From: Colius striatus
Lineage: Eukaryota; Chordata; Aves; Coliiformes; Coliidae
Assembly: GCF_028858725.1 (NCBI RefSeq)
Contig: NC_084776.1
Location: forward strand, 1,364,001 to 1,428,000
Length of the DNA stretch: 64,000 nucleotides
Reading direction: 5' to 3'
The notes beneath the pieces were generated by a model. The model searched no databases and had not been told where the DNA came from. It worked only from the letters and a program-made list of their open reading frames with translations. The position numbers and the translations under genes were made by a program. This document shows positions 12,413 through 24,490 of the stretch, one piece after another (positions within the stretch are counted from its first letter, which is position 1; every line of letters begins with the position of its first letter).

Positions 12413-13110
12413 TTGCTACAGGTCGGGCGAAGGGACAAACGTGTGGGAGTCTCGATGGCGGACGCGGTGCCTGCGATGAGTTTGAGGGGGCTCAGCCCGT
12501 TCTCTCCCTCCCGTGGACGGTTAATGGAGGGTTATGTAGGGAAGCATTGGGCAGCCGGTTCCCTCCCGGCCCCGCCGCAGAGGAGGAGCTCGGCGTGTTT
12601 GGGTGCGTTGTGTTACAGTTCTCCGAGCCCCAGCATCTTTCGCGGGGGTCCGTGGCTGAGGCCTGGGCCGTTGTCCCCTGCGAAAGATGCCGGGGTCGAC
12701 GGCTTGCGCAGGGCTGTAATGGAGCAGCTTTGCCACAAGAGAGAGCTTCAGCCACGTCCAAAACCACCCAACCTCCCTGCAAGGATCCTCGGGAATTGGG
12801 GCCAGGGACCCCGGTCTGTCCCTGTCCCTCCAACTCCTCGCTTCTTCTCAGGCTGTTTCCATCCTCCCAAGCCCTATCTGAGACATCACCAGTGTCTGGG
12901 GATGTTTGGGTGCTTGGATGGAGTCAGAGGGGTTACTGGGGACAGAGGGCTGTTTGCCCTCCCCTTGGACACAGTTTCCAGCTCTGCCTCAAAATCTCAC
13001 GCTGGAAGTGTCTTCGGGGGGTCTGGGGACGTGACATGGTGTGCCCTGTGATAGCCCTGAGCGCCAGAGCCCCTCAGACCATGCCAGGGACTCCCACTTG
13101 AGTCACTGCC
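12413..13110 (+). other. Possible divergent transcript opposite RPL38
   Basis: A plus-strand reading frame opens in the CpG island (starting MLQVGRRDKR, with an internal MADAVPAM at a GCGATGG-like context) and runs to 13051. It resembles no protein family I know and its composition follows the GC content. It is more likely part of a non-coding transcript driven divergently from the RPL38 promoter, if transcribed at all. Human has an uncharacterised transcript next to RPL38, but I cannot claim orthology. Confidence 0.25.
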
Positions 13111-13437
13111 AGGAGGGGCCAGACCCCCTGGCTGAGGGGCTTGTCCCTCTCCAACCTCACTACTCTCAGCCCAAGGGACACTCGGGATGTCCCACTGCGA
13201 TGGGAGAATGGATTTTGCAGGGAGGCTGCTCCTGAGCTCTGCCACGGGCTGCTGTGTGCCCATCCCTCACTGCCCACCACCACCCTGCGCATCCCTCAGC
13301 ACGCCCACCCAGCGACAGCCCCACCAGCTGCTCCCAGCATCCCACCAGAACCCGTTACTGGGATGGAGCCCGGGGATTCCCACTCCAAGGGGAAGCTGTT
13401 TTTGGGGTGGGACGATTCTCCCTGAGCACCCAGACGA

Positions 13438-13590
13438 GCTGTTTAATGGTTTGATTTACTGCTGTCGCTCTGCCGGGCTCATCTCCTCGGCTGCCTTTTA
13501 ATTGCTCCAAAAGTTGAGCAGTTTCTCATGTTTTAAGGAGTGCTCAATTGTGTAATTAAAGCACTAACAGTGTAAATCAACAGCACAGCA
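13438..13590. promoter_or_regulatory. Candidate conserved non-coding element
   Basis: AT-rich island in GC-rich surroundings, with TTTAATGGTTTGATTTAC, TTTTAATTGCTCC and GTGTAATTAAAGCAC. Clustered ATTA and TAATTA cores suggest homeodomain binding. Candidate status rests on composition and motifs only. Confidence 0.3.
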
Positions 13591-13599
13591 GAGACGGCA

Positions 13600-15477
13600 G
13601 AGGATGGAGTGAGCTTCGTGGCAGGATAATAAAGCCAAAGGGGCATGAGAAGAGCCCATCACGGCTCGAGGCGCCATCCTAGCGCTCAGCTCAGGGGATG
13701 GAGGCACCATCCAGCCCTGCCCAGGGGCTCTGAGCACCAGCACACCAGCACGACCCCCAAAATCACCTGCTTTCAGCCCAAAAAGCAGCATGGGCTCCGT
13801 TTTGGAGCCTGAGATGTGGGGATACCGGGGCAGTGTGTCCCCCGGGCTGCTCCTCTCTGCAAACAGCCCCACTTCTGCTTTATTGATACCATCTGACAGC
13901 CCAGTGGGTGTGTAAATCACCACCAATCACTCATGAGAGTCATCAGCTCCTCAAACACACCCGCTCGGGTTTCGTCCTTGTTTTTTATCACTGGCTTTAA
14001 ATTAAAGAAGGGAAAAGAGAAGGAGAAAAAAACACCCCACCCCAAATCCCCCCCATTCTGCAACTGCAGCTTTTGGAACACATCAAACACATTTCCACCC
14101 CCCAGCCCGGCTCGTCTGCCGCCTGGAATCGCATCACCCTCCGTCCTTCACCCTCCGACAGCCGGCTGGGTGCTCAGCAGGCGCGTTCAGCTTGTGCGGG
14201 GTGGGGGCTGCGGTTGTTTCACCCCACACGGTTCAGGGGCACCGGGAGCCGCCTCTGCCATGGGGGGGCTGTTGAAGAGCTCAAGGAGGAACCTTCCTCC
14301 TCCTCCTCCTCGCCCTGCAGCAGCTCTGGGAGGCGCTGGGGAGCCGGGTGTCGATGGAGCTGTGCGGAGGAAAGCCGGAATGCTGGATGTGACCCACCTC
14401 CCCCTCCCCAAACTCAGCTCTGGCTGGGTGCCATCCCCCAGGGAGCGGCCCGGCGCGGGTGGGAGCCCCCCCGGCAGCTCCCACGCCTGCAGCAGAGGGA
14501 TGCAGCAGCAGCAGCAGAGATGCGTGTGGTACCCGGCGATTAGATGGAATCGCCTTATCAGCGGCAGCAGCGCCGGCGGCTGCGGGGAGGGGGGTGGGAA
14601 AGAACAACCCCCCGCCCCCTCCATTCCCGAGCTGATGTGATTTTTCTCTCCTCTTAAAGGTCTGGTTGGAAGTTAAACAGCTGCCAAAGATAACGTGCCG
14701 CGGGCTCCATCCCTCAGCGCCTCGACCTTGGGGGCTTTGGGCTGTCTGCTCGGGAGCCGGCAGCTCGCTTCACACGCTGCCCAGGAGCCACGCGAGCCAG
14801 GAGGGTTCAGTGGGGAAGCTGCTCCTTCAGAGCCGTGTTTACCCACCCCAGGGCAGCGTCATCACACTGTCCCTGGTGCAGTTCCAAACCGCTTCTCCCT
14901 GCGCAGGGGAACCGCGGCGTGTCGGTGCCATCAGAGACAGCTCTGAGCTGTGGCACCGATCCTGACCGTGCCTGTGCTCACTGCAGCCCCAGAGCTGGCC
15001 CTGCAGCAAACTTTGGTGCCCACCACCCACAGTTCAACTCTGTACCTTTGGCTCCAGCACATCCTGCTGGAAGTGGAGCATCTCCTCCTCATCCTGGTGT
15101 GTGCACTCTGCCCACCCGAAGTGTGGGTGGTTTCCTGTTCCTCTCGCTCTTTCCAGTCTGTCCCCTGCTCACAGATGCTGTGCAACACCCCCAGATGTTT
15201 TTTCCTACCTTCCAGCTGTGTCCCAGCCCAGCAGGGAAGCGGGTTCCTGGGTCCCATGGGTGCTCAGAGCGTGGGAGACACGGTGTGTGCCCAGGGGGAG
15301 GATGTGCCAGCTGCACACTGGGACACAGGCAGGAGATGTGTCCGCAGAGGTGTGTGATCCCACCTCAGCACCCCGGGGAGCTGCTGGTGGGAGCCCCGTT
15401 TCACAGCTGCACCCTGTGGCTGCAGAGTCCCAGGGCAGGTTGAGATGCAAGTGGCTGAGAGGTGCAAGGCTGAGACC
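13600..15477. other. Intergenic, no gene seen
   Basis: Mixed GC-rich unique DNA. It includes short GGA/TCC and CAG runs (CTCCTCCTCCTCC near 14297, CAGCAGCAGCAG near 14505). No family-like protein and no dense motif cluster. Confidence 0.4.
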
Positions 15478-15970
15478 ATAGAATCAAAGAACCATTTCTG
15501 CTGGAAAAGCCCCTGAAGCTGCTGCAGTCCCAGCCCTCCCCTCACCCTGCCCAGCCCAGCACTACCCCATGGCCCTCAGCACCTCAGCTCCACGGCTTTG
15601 GGATCCCTGCAGGGCTGGGCACTGCCCCAGCTCCCTGGGCAGCCTGGCACAGGGGCTCACACCCCTCTCAGGGAAACAATTCTGCCTCAGCTCCAACCTC
15701 AACCTCTCCTGGGTTGTCCTGTCATTCATTACCAGAGAGAGAGGCCAACTCCCAGCTCCCTGCAGCCTCCTGGCAGGGAGTGTCAGACAGTGCTGCTGTC
15801 TCCTCTCAGCCTCCTCTTCTCCAGGCTCAACACCCCCATTCCCTCACCCCTCCCCAGCACCGCTGTGCTCCAGCCCCTTCCCCATCTCCGTGCCCGGCTC
15901 TGGCCACGCTGCAGCCCCTCAGTGTTTTTCTCATAGCAAAGGGCCCAAACCCAAACACATTATTCCAGGT
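15478..15970 (-). repeat. CR1 LINE 3' fragment (antisense)
   Basis: Begins with the reversed CR1 terminus ('ccatagaatcaaagaacc'), then 'gaagctgctgcagtcccagc', 'ctccctgggcagcctggcac', 'tcagcctcctcttctccagg', and ends in 'agcaaagggcccaaacccaa'. It is the longest CR1 copy in the window, about 490 bp and truncated at its 5' end, as is usual for CR1. Confidence 0.9.
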
Positions 15971-18655
15971 GAGTACTGGAGGTGAGCGTGTCTGGGACGT
16001 GCAGGCTCAGGACACACATGGCTGAGTGGAACTTGGCTGAGATGGAGCCCTGCAGCAGCTCGAGTGCCGCATGCTGATGGGTGCCCGTCTGTGCCGCGCC
16101 GCGCTGTGCCGGCTGCTGCCCGTCTGCTGCGGCCGTGCTGCCCGAGCCCGTGTCCCGCAGCCCCGCGGCCTCGCTGCCTGCCACAGTCCCCCTGTGGAGG
16201 CTCCTCATTGTCACCCAGCCCTCGGCTGCTTCTGCCCAGCCTCGACTCCTTCTTGCCCGTGTTCGTGCGCCAGGCGCCGCGCAGCAGAGGTGGGGAGCTG
16301 GGAGAGTTAACAGGAGACATGAAAGGACACGTTCGCCGGGAGATTCCCCTATTCAGGGAACAAACTGCAGCAGAAATTGATTTTTTCCCCGTTTACTCGA
16401 GCTTCTCCCCCCTGGTGCAGAGCAGAAAGCCCTTGCATGGCGATTACCTGCTCCGGAGGGCCACTGCGATTTGCTGGATGCGTTTATTATTAACAGGGAC
16501 AGAAAACTCTTTCCAATCGCTCTGCATTTCCCTTCTCTCTCTTTTTTTTCTGCCCCTGCACTCTGCTGCTTTCTTCCTTTCTCGGGTTTTAAAGCGAAGG
16601 GCCCTGGCAGCGCTGCCGAGAGCCGATCAATTCCCTCCTAATGGCAGCTCCCATGCCCTCGCATTCATCAGCCCTGCTCTTAAAGAGCAGCCAAAGCTTC
16701 AGGGACGACTTGGGGAGGGGAAGGGAAAAAAAAAGCCCATTTGGAGGCGAGATCGTATTTTCTCCGTCTCTTCCCCTTTTGTTCTTTATTTGCAGAGGAC
16801 AAAGGCAGGCGCAGGCTCGAGGTGGGGAACAGGCAGCGCAGGCAGATGAAACCCAAAGAAACAAAAGAGCCTGTTTTTATGGAAATGTCCTGAAAAGGAG
16901 GGAGCAAAGTTGGGGATGGGGGACAGAGAGCTGGGGAAAAAGCCGGTGCGGGGGAGTGTGTGTTCAGCAGCAGCTCACTGGTGCGGCTGGAGCAGGGAAA
17001 GGGAGGATGAAGGCGGCTGGAAGTTTTCCCCCAGGCACCGGGAGCCGTTTGAAGCTCTTGAATATATATATTTTTTTAATTAGAGCTGGGCTGGGCCGGC
17101 TCCTGCCCGGGAGGAGCAGCAGCGCTGGAGGAGCAGCCCCACAGCAGCCGGGAGGAGCAGCCGCCAGCAGCCGCTGGCCCTGGAGCCGCTCCCGCTTTGC
17201 CGCTGTGTTGCAGGGGCTGGGGGAGGCTGGAGCCAGGGGTTGAAGTGGCTGTGGCATCGTGGGATTCCCACTGCCCACTGGGATCAGCGTCCTTCCCCCT
17301 CCAAAAAGCTGAGTGAGGCAAAGCAGATGCAGGTTCCTCCTGGTCAACCTGCCCTGATCAGTGCTTCGTGTGCCCACCCGTGTCATGAACTACTCCGGTC
17401 TCAGTGGGGCTGTGGGCTGAGACCCCTCTGGGAGGGATAATGTGGGGAGTGGGGTTGCTTCTCTCACCAGGATGAGCTTTGGCTGCAGTGGTGACTGTCC
17501 ATTTTGGCCACCAAACCGCAGTGATAACCTGCCAGCCCTGGGGACACTCTGGCACTTGGCAGGGCCGATGTTGGCCCCAAGGCTTCAGCGTTTTTGAGGT
17601 GTCAAGAGCTGCCCCCCTCCTGCCTCCCTCACCAATGCCCGTGTGGGTACTGGGAGAAGCTTGTGATGCTGGTGGTGTCACTGTTGCTGGGCTACTCATG
17701 TGATGCCACCATATGCCATCTATTTGGCAGAGTGAGCACCAGCATGCCTCATGGCACAGCATGGCACGGCCTGGCATGGGAGCAGGGCACAGGCCATGGG
17801 AGCAGTCAGATCTGGGTGCTCAGCAGAGGAGCAGCCACTGCCAGAGGGGTTTTTCTGCAACTCGAGGGAGACTGTGCAAAAGGAGCTCAGAGAACTCCAC
17901 CTGAGTTGCATTTCACTACAGCACACCCCGCTCACCCAGCCCCCCGGTGCCAGCCCCACTCCCCACAGGATCCTCTTGCCACTCAGCTCCAGGATCCCCC
18001 TCTGAAGTCAGAGAAGTAAACAGCAACTGAGTCCCATTGCCCAGGCCCATCCCTCAGCCCCAACACTCCCTTGGGCATCAGCCCCAGTGTGCCATGGCTG
18101 GAGCAGGGTGTAAGGTAGAGGTTTGGGGTGGTGGGTTGGGACCCCCCCACCTCAGCAGTGGGCACTCCCCCTGTGTGGGGCAGGACACGTCCAGCTCCCC
18201 AGTGCCTCATCCTGCTTGATCCCTGAGGAGGGGGAGCTGAGGGTGATGCCCCAGAGCTACTCCCCATTTGCCCCTCTCCACCTGCAAAGGGGATTTCCCC
18301 TGGGCAGGGGCATGGGGTGGCACATGAGGTGCTGTGCTGTGTCCCCATGTGTCACTAGCCTGTGTCTCCCCGATGTCCCTCGCACTTGCCTTTATGGGGG
18401 GGGTCACCCTTAGCAATCCAGCCCAGCACACCCAGGGGCTGAGAGTGGTGCAGGTAGGACCAGCACCCCATGGGTGCTGCAAGGAGGGTGGGTGCAATAG
18501 GTGGGCAGCTCTAAAGCTCCCAGACCGGGACCTCAGAAGGTGCTGACTGCCACGGGACACACTGGGCAGGTACCTGACACCGGCGGCTGTCATCAGCGGT
18601 GGCACAAGGGCAGAGCAGCTGCGGTGCCCGCCTGGCTCCCCGCCACCCCTCGCTG
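15971..18655. other. Intergenic, no gene seen
   Basis: A CpG-richer patch lies at about 16060-16300. AT-rich pieces at 16470-16530 (GCGTTTATTATTAACAGG) and 17055-17085 (ATATATATTTTTTTAATTAG) may be regulatory but are short. No coding exon was recognised on either strand. Confidence 0.4.
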
Positions 18656-18659
18656 CTCC

Positions 18660-18910
18660 ACCCGAATTTGGTGTCATCCTGCAGAGGAAGATTATGGTAA
18701 TTTTCCTCCCCCCTTATGCATAATTTCCCGACTCGGCTGCAGCAGAGGCTGTGCGGAGAGGCTGGCTGATGGGAATGTCATCTGCGATTCCATTATCTCC
18801 TCCTGCCTTCCTTCTTCCTTTTTTTTTTTTGCCTTGTGAAACCTTCATCAAAATATGTAGATCTAATTAGGACAATTACAGCGTGAGGACAGCTGAAACC
18901 CCCAAAGCTG
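18660..18910. promoter_or_regulatory. Candidate conserved non-coding element with POU-like site
   Basis: AT-rich unique DNA with ATTATGGTAATTTTCC, a POU-like ATGCATAAT at 18716-18724, GATTCCATTATCTCC and AGATCTAATTAGGACAATTA. It contains a short T run near 18820. The call is based on motif density and low CpG, not on alignment. Confidence 0.35.
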
Positions 18911-19785
18911 CTCCACCACCAGACACCTCATCTGAGCGGCTGGCGAGAAGCAGTCACCGGGGCTTTGGGGGGCTTTTGGGGGCTTTTTAGCTCTGCAGAG
19001 GTGATGGATGGGGTTGGAGGGTCCCAGCCCACATGCTCACGCTGGGTTGGTGCTGGTTTTGGGGTACATGGCCCCAAGGGGATGGAAGTGCCCTCAGATG
19101 TGTCCCCACGGACATGCCACCACTGTGGCAGAGCTTAACTGGTGGGATCCTGCCAGGGGACCCGACTCGGAGGCTGCCCGTGCCGGTGACACGTTTGCAT
19201 CCCACCTCGCTGGCTGTCCCCAGCTAGAGGGGTCTCATCCCCTTGCAGGGGGCAGCTGCCACCCACCCCTGCTCCCGGCACACCGTGTCCCCTGTCCCCG
19301 GGGCTGTCCGCCGTGCCGCTCGCTGAGGAGCGGCCACCCCCGTGAGCCTGCGGCTCCCTCAGCCTCATTGGTATTCCGTCCCCGTGCCGTGGCAGCTGGC
19401 TGGATGGGAGCGGAGTGACAGCGGTGACAGGTAACGCCAGGCACGGGGACGGCGGCAGCCGGCGGGTCGGCAGCGAGGGCACAGCTCCGCCTGCATCCCC
19501 AGCACCGGGACGAGGAGAGCCCCCAGGGACGGGGTGCCCCAGGGCCCTGCGCTCTGCAAACGATGCTCACCCCGGCGCTGGGGATGCTCCGAGCAGGACT
19601 CGGGATGCAGCTGATGCTCCCCCGGGGTACCACGCAGCCCCCCAGGACAGCCCCGCGCCCACCTCCAGCCGCTGAGCAACCCGCAGCACCGCACAGGGAA
19701 GGGAAAGTCAAGCGGGGAGGTGCTGAGACCCCCCCTCGCGGCCCCGGGGGCGGTGGGCGAGGGGTGATGGCCGGGCAGAGCCGGC
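18911..19785. other. Intergenic, no gene seen
   Basis: GC-rich unique DNA. The reading frames here are chance frames without family resemblance. Confidence 0.4.
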
Positions 19786-19789
19786 TGCA

Positions 19790-19990
19790 CGGGCAATTAA
19801 GGGAAGTGCATATTGTCAGAGCCTGTGATTAACACTGCCTGGGAATCCGCATGAATATTAAAAGCCGACATTGCCCAGGCTCCCCGCACAATGAATTCTG
19901 TATGAATCTTAAGATAAATCGTTTGGATAACTTAGCGGCAGCTGTACTCCCTCGCCACCAACTGCCTCCGAAAATCATTTCATGTCAGGC
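19790..19990. promoter_or_regulatory. Candidate conserved non-coding element
   Basis: One of the most convincing islands: GGGCAATTAAGGGAAG, TGTGATTAACACTG, CGCATGAATATTAAAAG (POU-like), CTGTATGAATCTTAAG and GATAAATCGTTTGG within 200 bp. Sharp borders with GC-rich DNA on both sides. Confidence 0.4.
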
Positions 19991-21179
19991 GAGAGGAGCC
20001 AGAACAGAGAACAGCCCAGCGCCGGGAGCTGCGGGGCGAGGCGCTGCCGGGATCAAGGCAGGGGAGCAGTGGCTGCTGGGGCTCCCCGGGAGGTGAAGGC
20101 AAAGGCTCCTCCGCTCTGGCTTGCTGCCAGGAACGGTTGACAAGTCCTTTCCGTGGTTGCTGTCCTCTTTGCCCAGGGGACACTGGCTCAGGAGGGCTCT
20201 TTCCCTGAAGGGATGGCGTTTGTCACTGCCCCGTTGCGGTTACACGCCGCTCAGAGCATCCCCCGAAGCTCTCCTGACGCCACGTTCCCGTTAGCAGGAG
20301 CACACCCCGCTCCTCCAGCCCTGCCTTCAGCATCCTCGGGTACCCGTGCAGAGATCCACCTTCCCGGGGGGGCACCCGAGTGCCGCCGGACCCGGCTCCC
20401 GTCGGCGTGCGCCCGCCCCCGCTCCTGGGCAAAATGCAGCCGAGGAGCCGCCGCCGCATCCTCGGAGGCCGAGGCCTTGATTGCATCCTCAGAGTGCCAT
20501 CAATCAGCGCTGCGGGTCTGGCAGCGCCGGCTGGGGAATGGCAATGTCACGGTGAGCAGGCAGCAGGCGGGCAGGGGCTGGCTGAGCATCGCTGTGTCCC
20601 CGTGTGCCAGCCGGGAGCTGCCCCTTCCCCGCGGGGTTTTGGCGGGGGATTCTGTGTCAGGAGAGCTTTCTGTGCACCCAAAGCACAGGCAGGCTGCTGG
20701 AGCTCCCAACTCCATCACTCCCTCTGCACGAGGGTTCCCAGCCCCCTTCTGTGCCATCAGCTCAGGGGAATTGAGAGTGCTGTGAATACTTCCTCGGTCT
20801 AAATGAACTGATGCTGGAGGGCTGCACACCAACAGCATCCAGTTATCAATCCCAAATCAGGTGTGATGCAAACAGCCCCTGCCCCAGCATGGAGGAGCTG
20901 CAGCTCTATGCACCACTCCTGGCCCCTCTCCTGGGGCAAAGCCTCCTCCAGCACCCAGCAGTGCTCAGGGCTGATGATGGAGCTGGGACTTTCTCCAATG
21001 CTCCCTGCACCCCAATATTGCCCTGGGTCCTCAGTTTGGGCAGCCCCAAGGGGTTTTCCCTTAGGATGGAACCTGCTGCCTCCTCCTCCCTGTGCTTGCC
21101 TGCGATGTGCCAGCATCCTGCCATTGCCCATGGGTGACCCGCTGCTGCCCTGCCACCAGAGCTGTGAACCTGCCCCCCA

Positions 21180-21345
21180 GCTGCCAAAAGGCCGTCAGAT
21201 AAATCAGCAAATCAGGTGCAAACGGCAACAGGAGATTAAAGCAGAGAGGAGCAGATTGAATCAGGGGCCATTAACAGATTAAATCATTACACAGAATCAG
21301 ATCAACGCACAAATAATATGAATAATAAACATGGCTCAGAGGCAC
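21180..21345. promoter_or_regulatory. Candidate conserved non-coding element
   Basis: Dense run of AT-rich words: CAGATAAATCAGCAAATCAG, GGAGATTAAAGC, CATTAACAGATTAAATC, AATAATATGAATAATAAAC. Repeated ATTAA and AAATCA cores suggest homeodomain or PBX-type sites. Motif evidence only. Confidence 0.35.
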
Positions 21346-22179
21346 CAGCTCCTGCTTCCAATTTAGTTCAACCAGAAGATGAGGGCTGGTGGCTGCCACC
21401 ACCCACTTGGCCCGAGGACAGTGGTGACAGCACCTAGCTCAGCTCCTGGCAGAGGAGACAGAGAGAAGCTCCGTGGTTTCCCCAATGTCCCTGTTCCCCA
21501 CCAGCATCCTGCTCATCCCAACCAGATCTTGCAGCCTCCACAGCACCCTGGCAGTGATCCCTCAGAGGTTGTATCCCCGAGCCACCTCGTCCAGCTTTTC
21601 TTAATGGAGAGCTGTAATTAGCAGCAGTGTTTTGCCTGGGAGGGATCAGCGACCTGCAGTGGCAGCACCGCAGCCTGGCCCCGCTGCTCTGCGCCAGCGC
21701 CTGGTGCCCCAGTGAGGCATCCCCAGGATGTGGGACCCAGCTTGGCAGATGCTGCTGGTTTCTGTCTTTCCCTTCTCCTCCAAATCTTCTTTCCAGCTGT
21801 ATTGTTATATTTGCTGCCATTTCTTCTCCAGGGAAGGGGAGCAGCCGCTGCAGCCCCGCTCTGCTGGCTCCTGCTCCGAAGGGCTCCCGGGGCCGTGTCA
21901 GGCAGTGAAAAAGCAGCAAGAAAAGGCTGCAAACAAAGGCAAAACGTCTTTTCTCCCCAACTTATTTTCGTACCCTTCACCGAAAATCCCAAGGAACTGG
22001 AAACAAAGCCTGAGCAGTCCTGCACATGATCATGGTGAGAGGCTTCCACTCCTCCCTCGGCTGAGGGAGGGTTAATTTGCACCTCCTCTCCTGTCTCTCC
22101 TCTGTTCTGCTGGCAAAGCCTTTCTTCCCTAAACTCCTGCTTGCCCAGGAAGGCAGGACAAAGTCTGAGCTGCTGCAAC

Positions 22180-22360
22180 AACACCGGGGAACAAGTATTA
22201 TTATGCGGTGTGACAACGTTTGATGAATTCATGTGTGCCTAGGGGAAGGGACTAAGTAGGTGAATAAAGTGAGAATATTCTCTGTGACAATCAATACCCC
22301 TTCAATTGAACCGTCTCCACAGATGTGACATTTTGATTTTTCCTCTTTGGACACTGCTAA
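22180..22360. promoter_or_regulatory. Candidate conserved non-coding element
   Basis: AT-rich unique DNA, with AAGTATTATTATGCGG, TTTGATGAATTCATG, GTGAATAAAGTGAGAATATTC, ACAATCAATACC and TTCAATTGAACC. It ends just before a minisatellite. Confidence 0.3.
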
Positions 22361-22439
22361 CTGGATTTATCTCCTCTGGAAGTGGGAAAGGCGGCGAGCC
22401 AAGTGCCGCCGGCGGGCTGGCACGGCGTGGGCACAGCAG

Positions 22440-22860
22440 TGGGGTGCAGAGGGCAAGGTGAGGGGATGGGGCTGGGATGATGGAGTGATGGAGCTGGGGT
22501 GATGGATTGGGATGATGCAGCTGGGGTAAGAGTTTGGGGTGATGGAGTGATGGAGCTGGTGTGATGGGTTGGGGTGAGGCAGCTGGGGTGATGGGTTTGG
22601 GTGATGAATTGGAGTGATGGAGCTGGGGTGATGGAGCCAGGGCAACAGTTTGGAGTGATGAACTGGAGTGATGAGCCAGGGCCATGGTGATGGGTTGGAT
22701 GGTCTGAGATCATAGAGCCAAGGCAATGGGTTGGGATCAGGGCAATAGGTTGGGATGGTGAGATTGGATGGAGTGGTGAGACCTGGGTGAAGGTTTGGAT
22801 GGAGTCAGGGCAGTAGCCTTGGGGTAAATGGGATTGGGGTGATGGGTTGAGACAGTGGAG
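22440..22860. repeat. GGTGATGG-type minisatellite
   Basis: Degenerate array of about 420 bp built on GGGGTGATGGGTTGG and GGAGTGATGGAGCTGG units of roughly 15-16 bp. On the minus strand it reads as a low-complexity Pro/His/Ser frame (22357-23241), which is not a protein. Confidence 0.85.
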
Positions 22861-23159
22861 CTCATGCAACAGTCCATGCAGGCAAGTCTGTGCCAGGGCA
22901 AGGAAGTACCTGGGCCACGGTCTGGAGTTACAGCTGGTGAAAGAGAAAGACAGAGCAGGGCAAGCTGAGCACAGAGCAGTGGGACCTTCACATCCAGAAC
23001 CTGTGGAGACAGGAGCGATTCTCCTCCTGCACCCATCCTGTGACCACCCTCCCCATGAGCCCCTCCAGCCACCACTGGCTGCTGCTCTCAGCACCCTCCA
23101 GCCCCCTCCAGCACCCACCGGCTGCACCCGCCGTGTCTCGGGGATTCCCGTCACATCCC

Positions 23160-23450
23160 CTGGCCCCGCAGCTAATGACTCATCCCCAGCACGGCCATTT
23201 GTTTGTGCTGGTTTCAGACAGACTAATGTTTTTAATGGCACATAATCATTTTTCAGAAGTCATTTGATGCTACTAATCATCGCTGTGATATGCCACGACG
23301 GGCTGTGTAATGACATGCTGAACAGGAGAAATGGCACGCGGATACTTGGTTCTTCCCGGTGTAATCTATATTTTACCACATCTCTCTGCTTAATGATACT
23401 TATAGCTGTTAATAAATGACTACTTAGGCACTTTCTCTCTCTCTCTCTTT
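23160..23450. promoter_or_regulatory. Candidate conserved non-coding element with AP-1 site
   Basis: AT-rich unique block: a perfect AP-1 site TGACTCA at 23177-23183, GACTAATGTTTTTAATGGC, CATAATCATTTTTCAG, CTACTAATCATCG, GTGTAATGACATGC, GCTTAATGATACTT and GTTAATAAATGACTAC. At nearly 300 bp it is the longest such island in the window before 35 kb. Confidence 0.4.
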
Positions 23451-23599
23451 TTTTCCCCCCCTTTCTTCAGTGGATGATACAATAATTTTGGATTAAAATA
23501 CAGGAGTGGGAAAGGGAAACGGTGGCTCCAGCGTGTCCCAGGCCACTGGAAGGGAAGCGAGCGTGTGGAGAGTTGGCACAAGGCAGCTTCCCCTGCTCA

Positions 23600-23850
23600 T
23601 AACTTTTTAGCCTCTTGGTTAAATTAACAAGTGTTCTAAAAGGGAAAAAAAAAGAAGGAGAAAGTTAAATAAACCATTTTTTAATGAAATGTTATCGCTG
23701 CAGTGAGAGGATCCTCCTGGCCCCGTGCCCAACGTCTTCAGGATGAATTAATGTGCAGTTCCTCACGCTCTAACTCATTTTATTGCTTAATTAAAGGGAT
23801 GCTGCCACATTTTTTTTAAATATGCTTTTTCTCAAACAACACTTTTCCTT
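23600..23850. promoter_or_regulatory. Candidate conserved non-coding element
   Basis: AT-rich stretch: GGTTAAATTAACAAG, AGTTAAATAAACC, TTTTTTAATGAAATG, GATGAATTAATGTGC, TATTGCTTAATTAAAGGG and TTTAAATATGC. It may belong with 23160-23450 to one larger element interrupted by a CT run near 23430-23470. Confidence 0.35.
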
Positions 23851-24490
23851 CCCTGAGCTGCTGAAAGTCAGTGACCACGGACAGGGAATGAACTCAGAGC
23901 ACTGAGCGTGCCCTTTGCACCAGGAGCTCGCTTCCTCGGCTGCTCTTCCAAGGCTGGTGCCACTGTGAAGAGCTCAGGTTCAAGGAGGGTCCTGAACAGT
24001 GGAGGAAGAGGAGGAGGATAGGGATGAAGCAGTGTGGCTCATGGGGACCCTTCCATGGCTCTGTGGTGCAGGGCTGTGGGGAGCTGCACCCTGTTTTCCC
24101 CTGGGGCGCCGGCTGCCATGGAGTGAGTTTGGCTCCTTCCTCCCCGGCAGCACCCGGTCGCACGTCTCTGCCCAGACTTGTGAGGAAGAAAAATTGCCTT
24201 TGCTTACATTTTTAATCTGTGTGTAATTACCTGCTGGGCTTCTGGGGAGAATGTTAACCAGCAGCACAGCCTCCCTGCTGAGCAGCACGGCGCCTGCAGC
24301 CCCCCCAGCATGAATTACAGGCATGGCACACCATGCCAGCTGTGCCGGGCAGGGGCAACCACCCATCACCTGCCAACACCAGTGAGTCTCCAGGCATGGC
24401 TCAGCTGATATCCAAAATCACAGTGTTCCTCATCCCACCCCATCTCATTGTACGCCATTCCCTCTTCTTGCAACCCATCCCATGCCTTCA

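Noticed and set aside
12413-13051. 212-residue plus-strand frame with MADAVPAM start as a new protein gene
   Set aside because: No recognised domain, composition follows GC content and overlapping frames are equally long. Kept only as a possible non-coding divergent transcript.
22357-23241. 294-residue minus-strand frame rich in Pro, His, Ser and Thr
   Set aside because: Its C-terminal half is translated minisatellite; the rest has no family resemblance.
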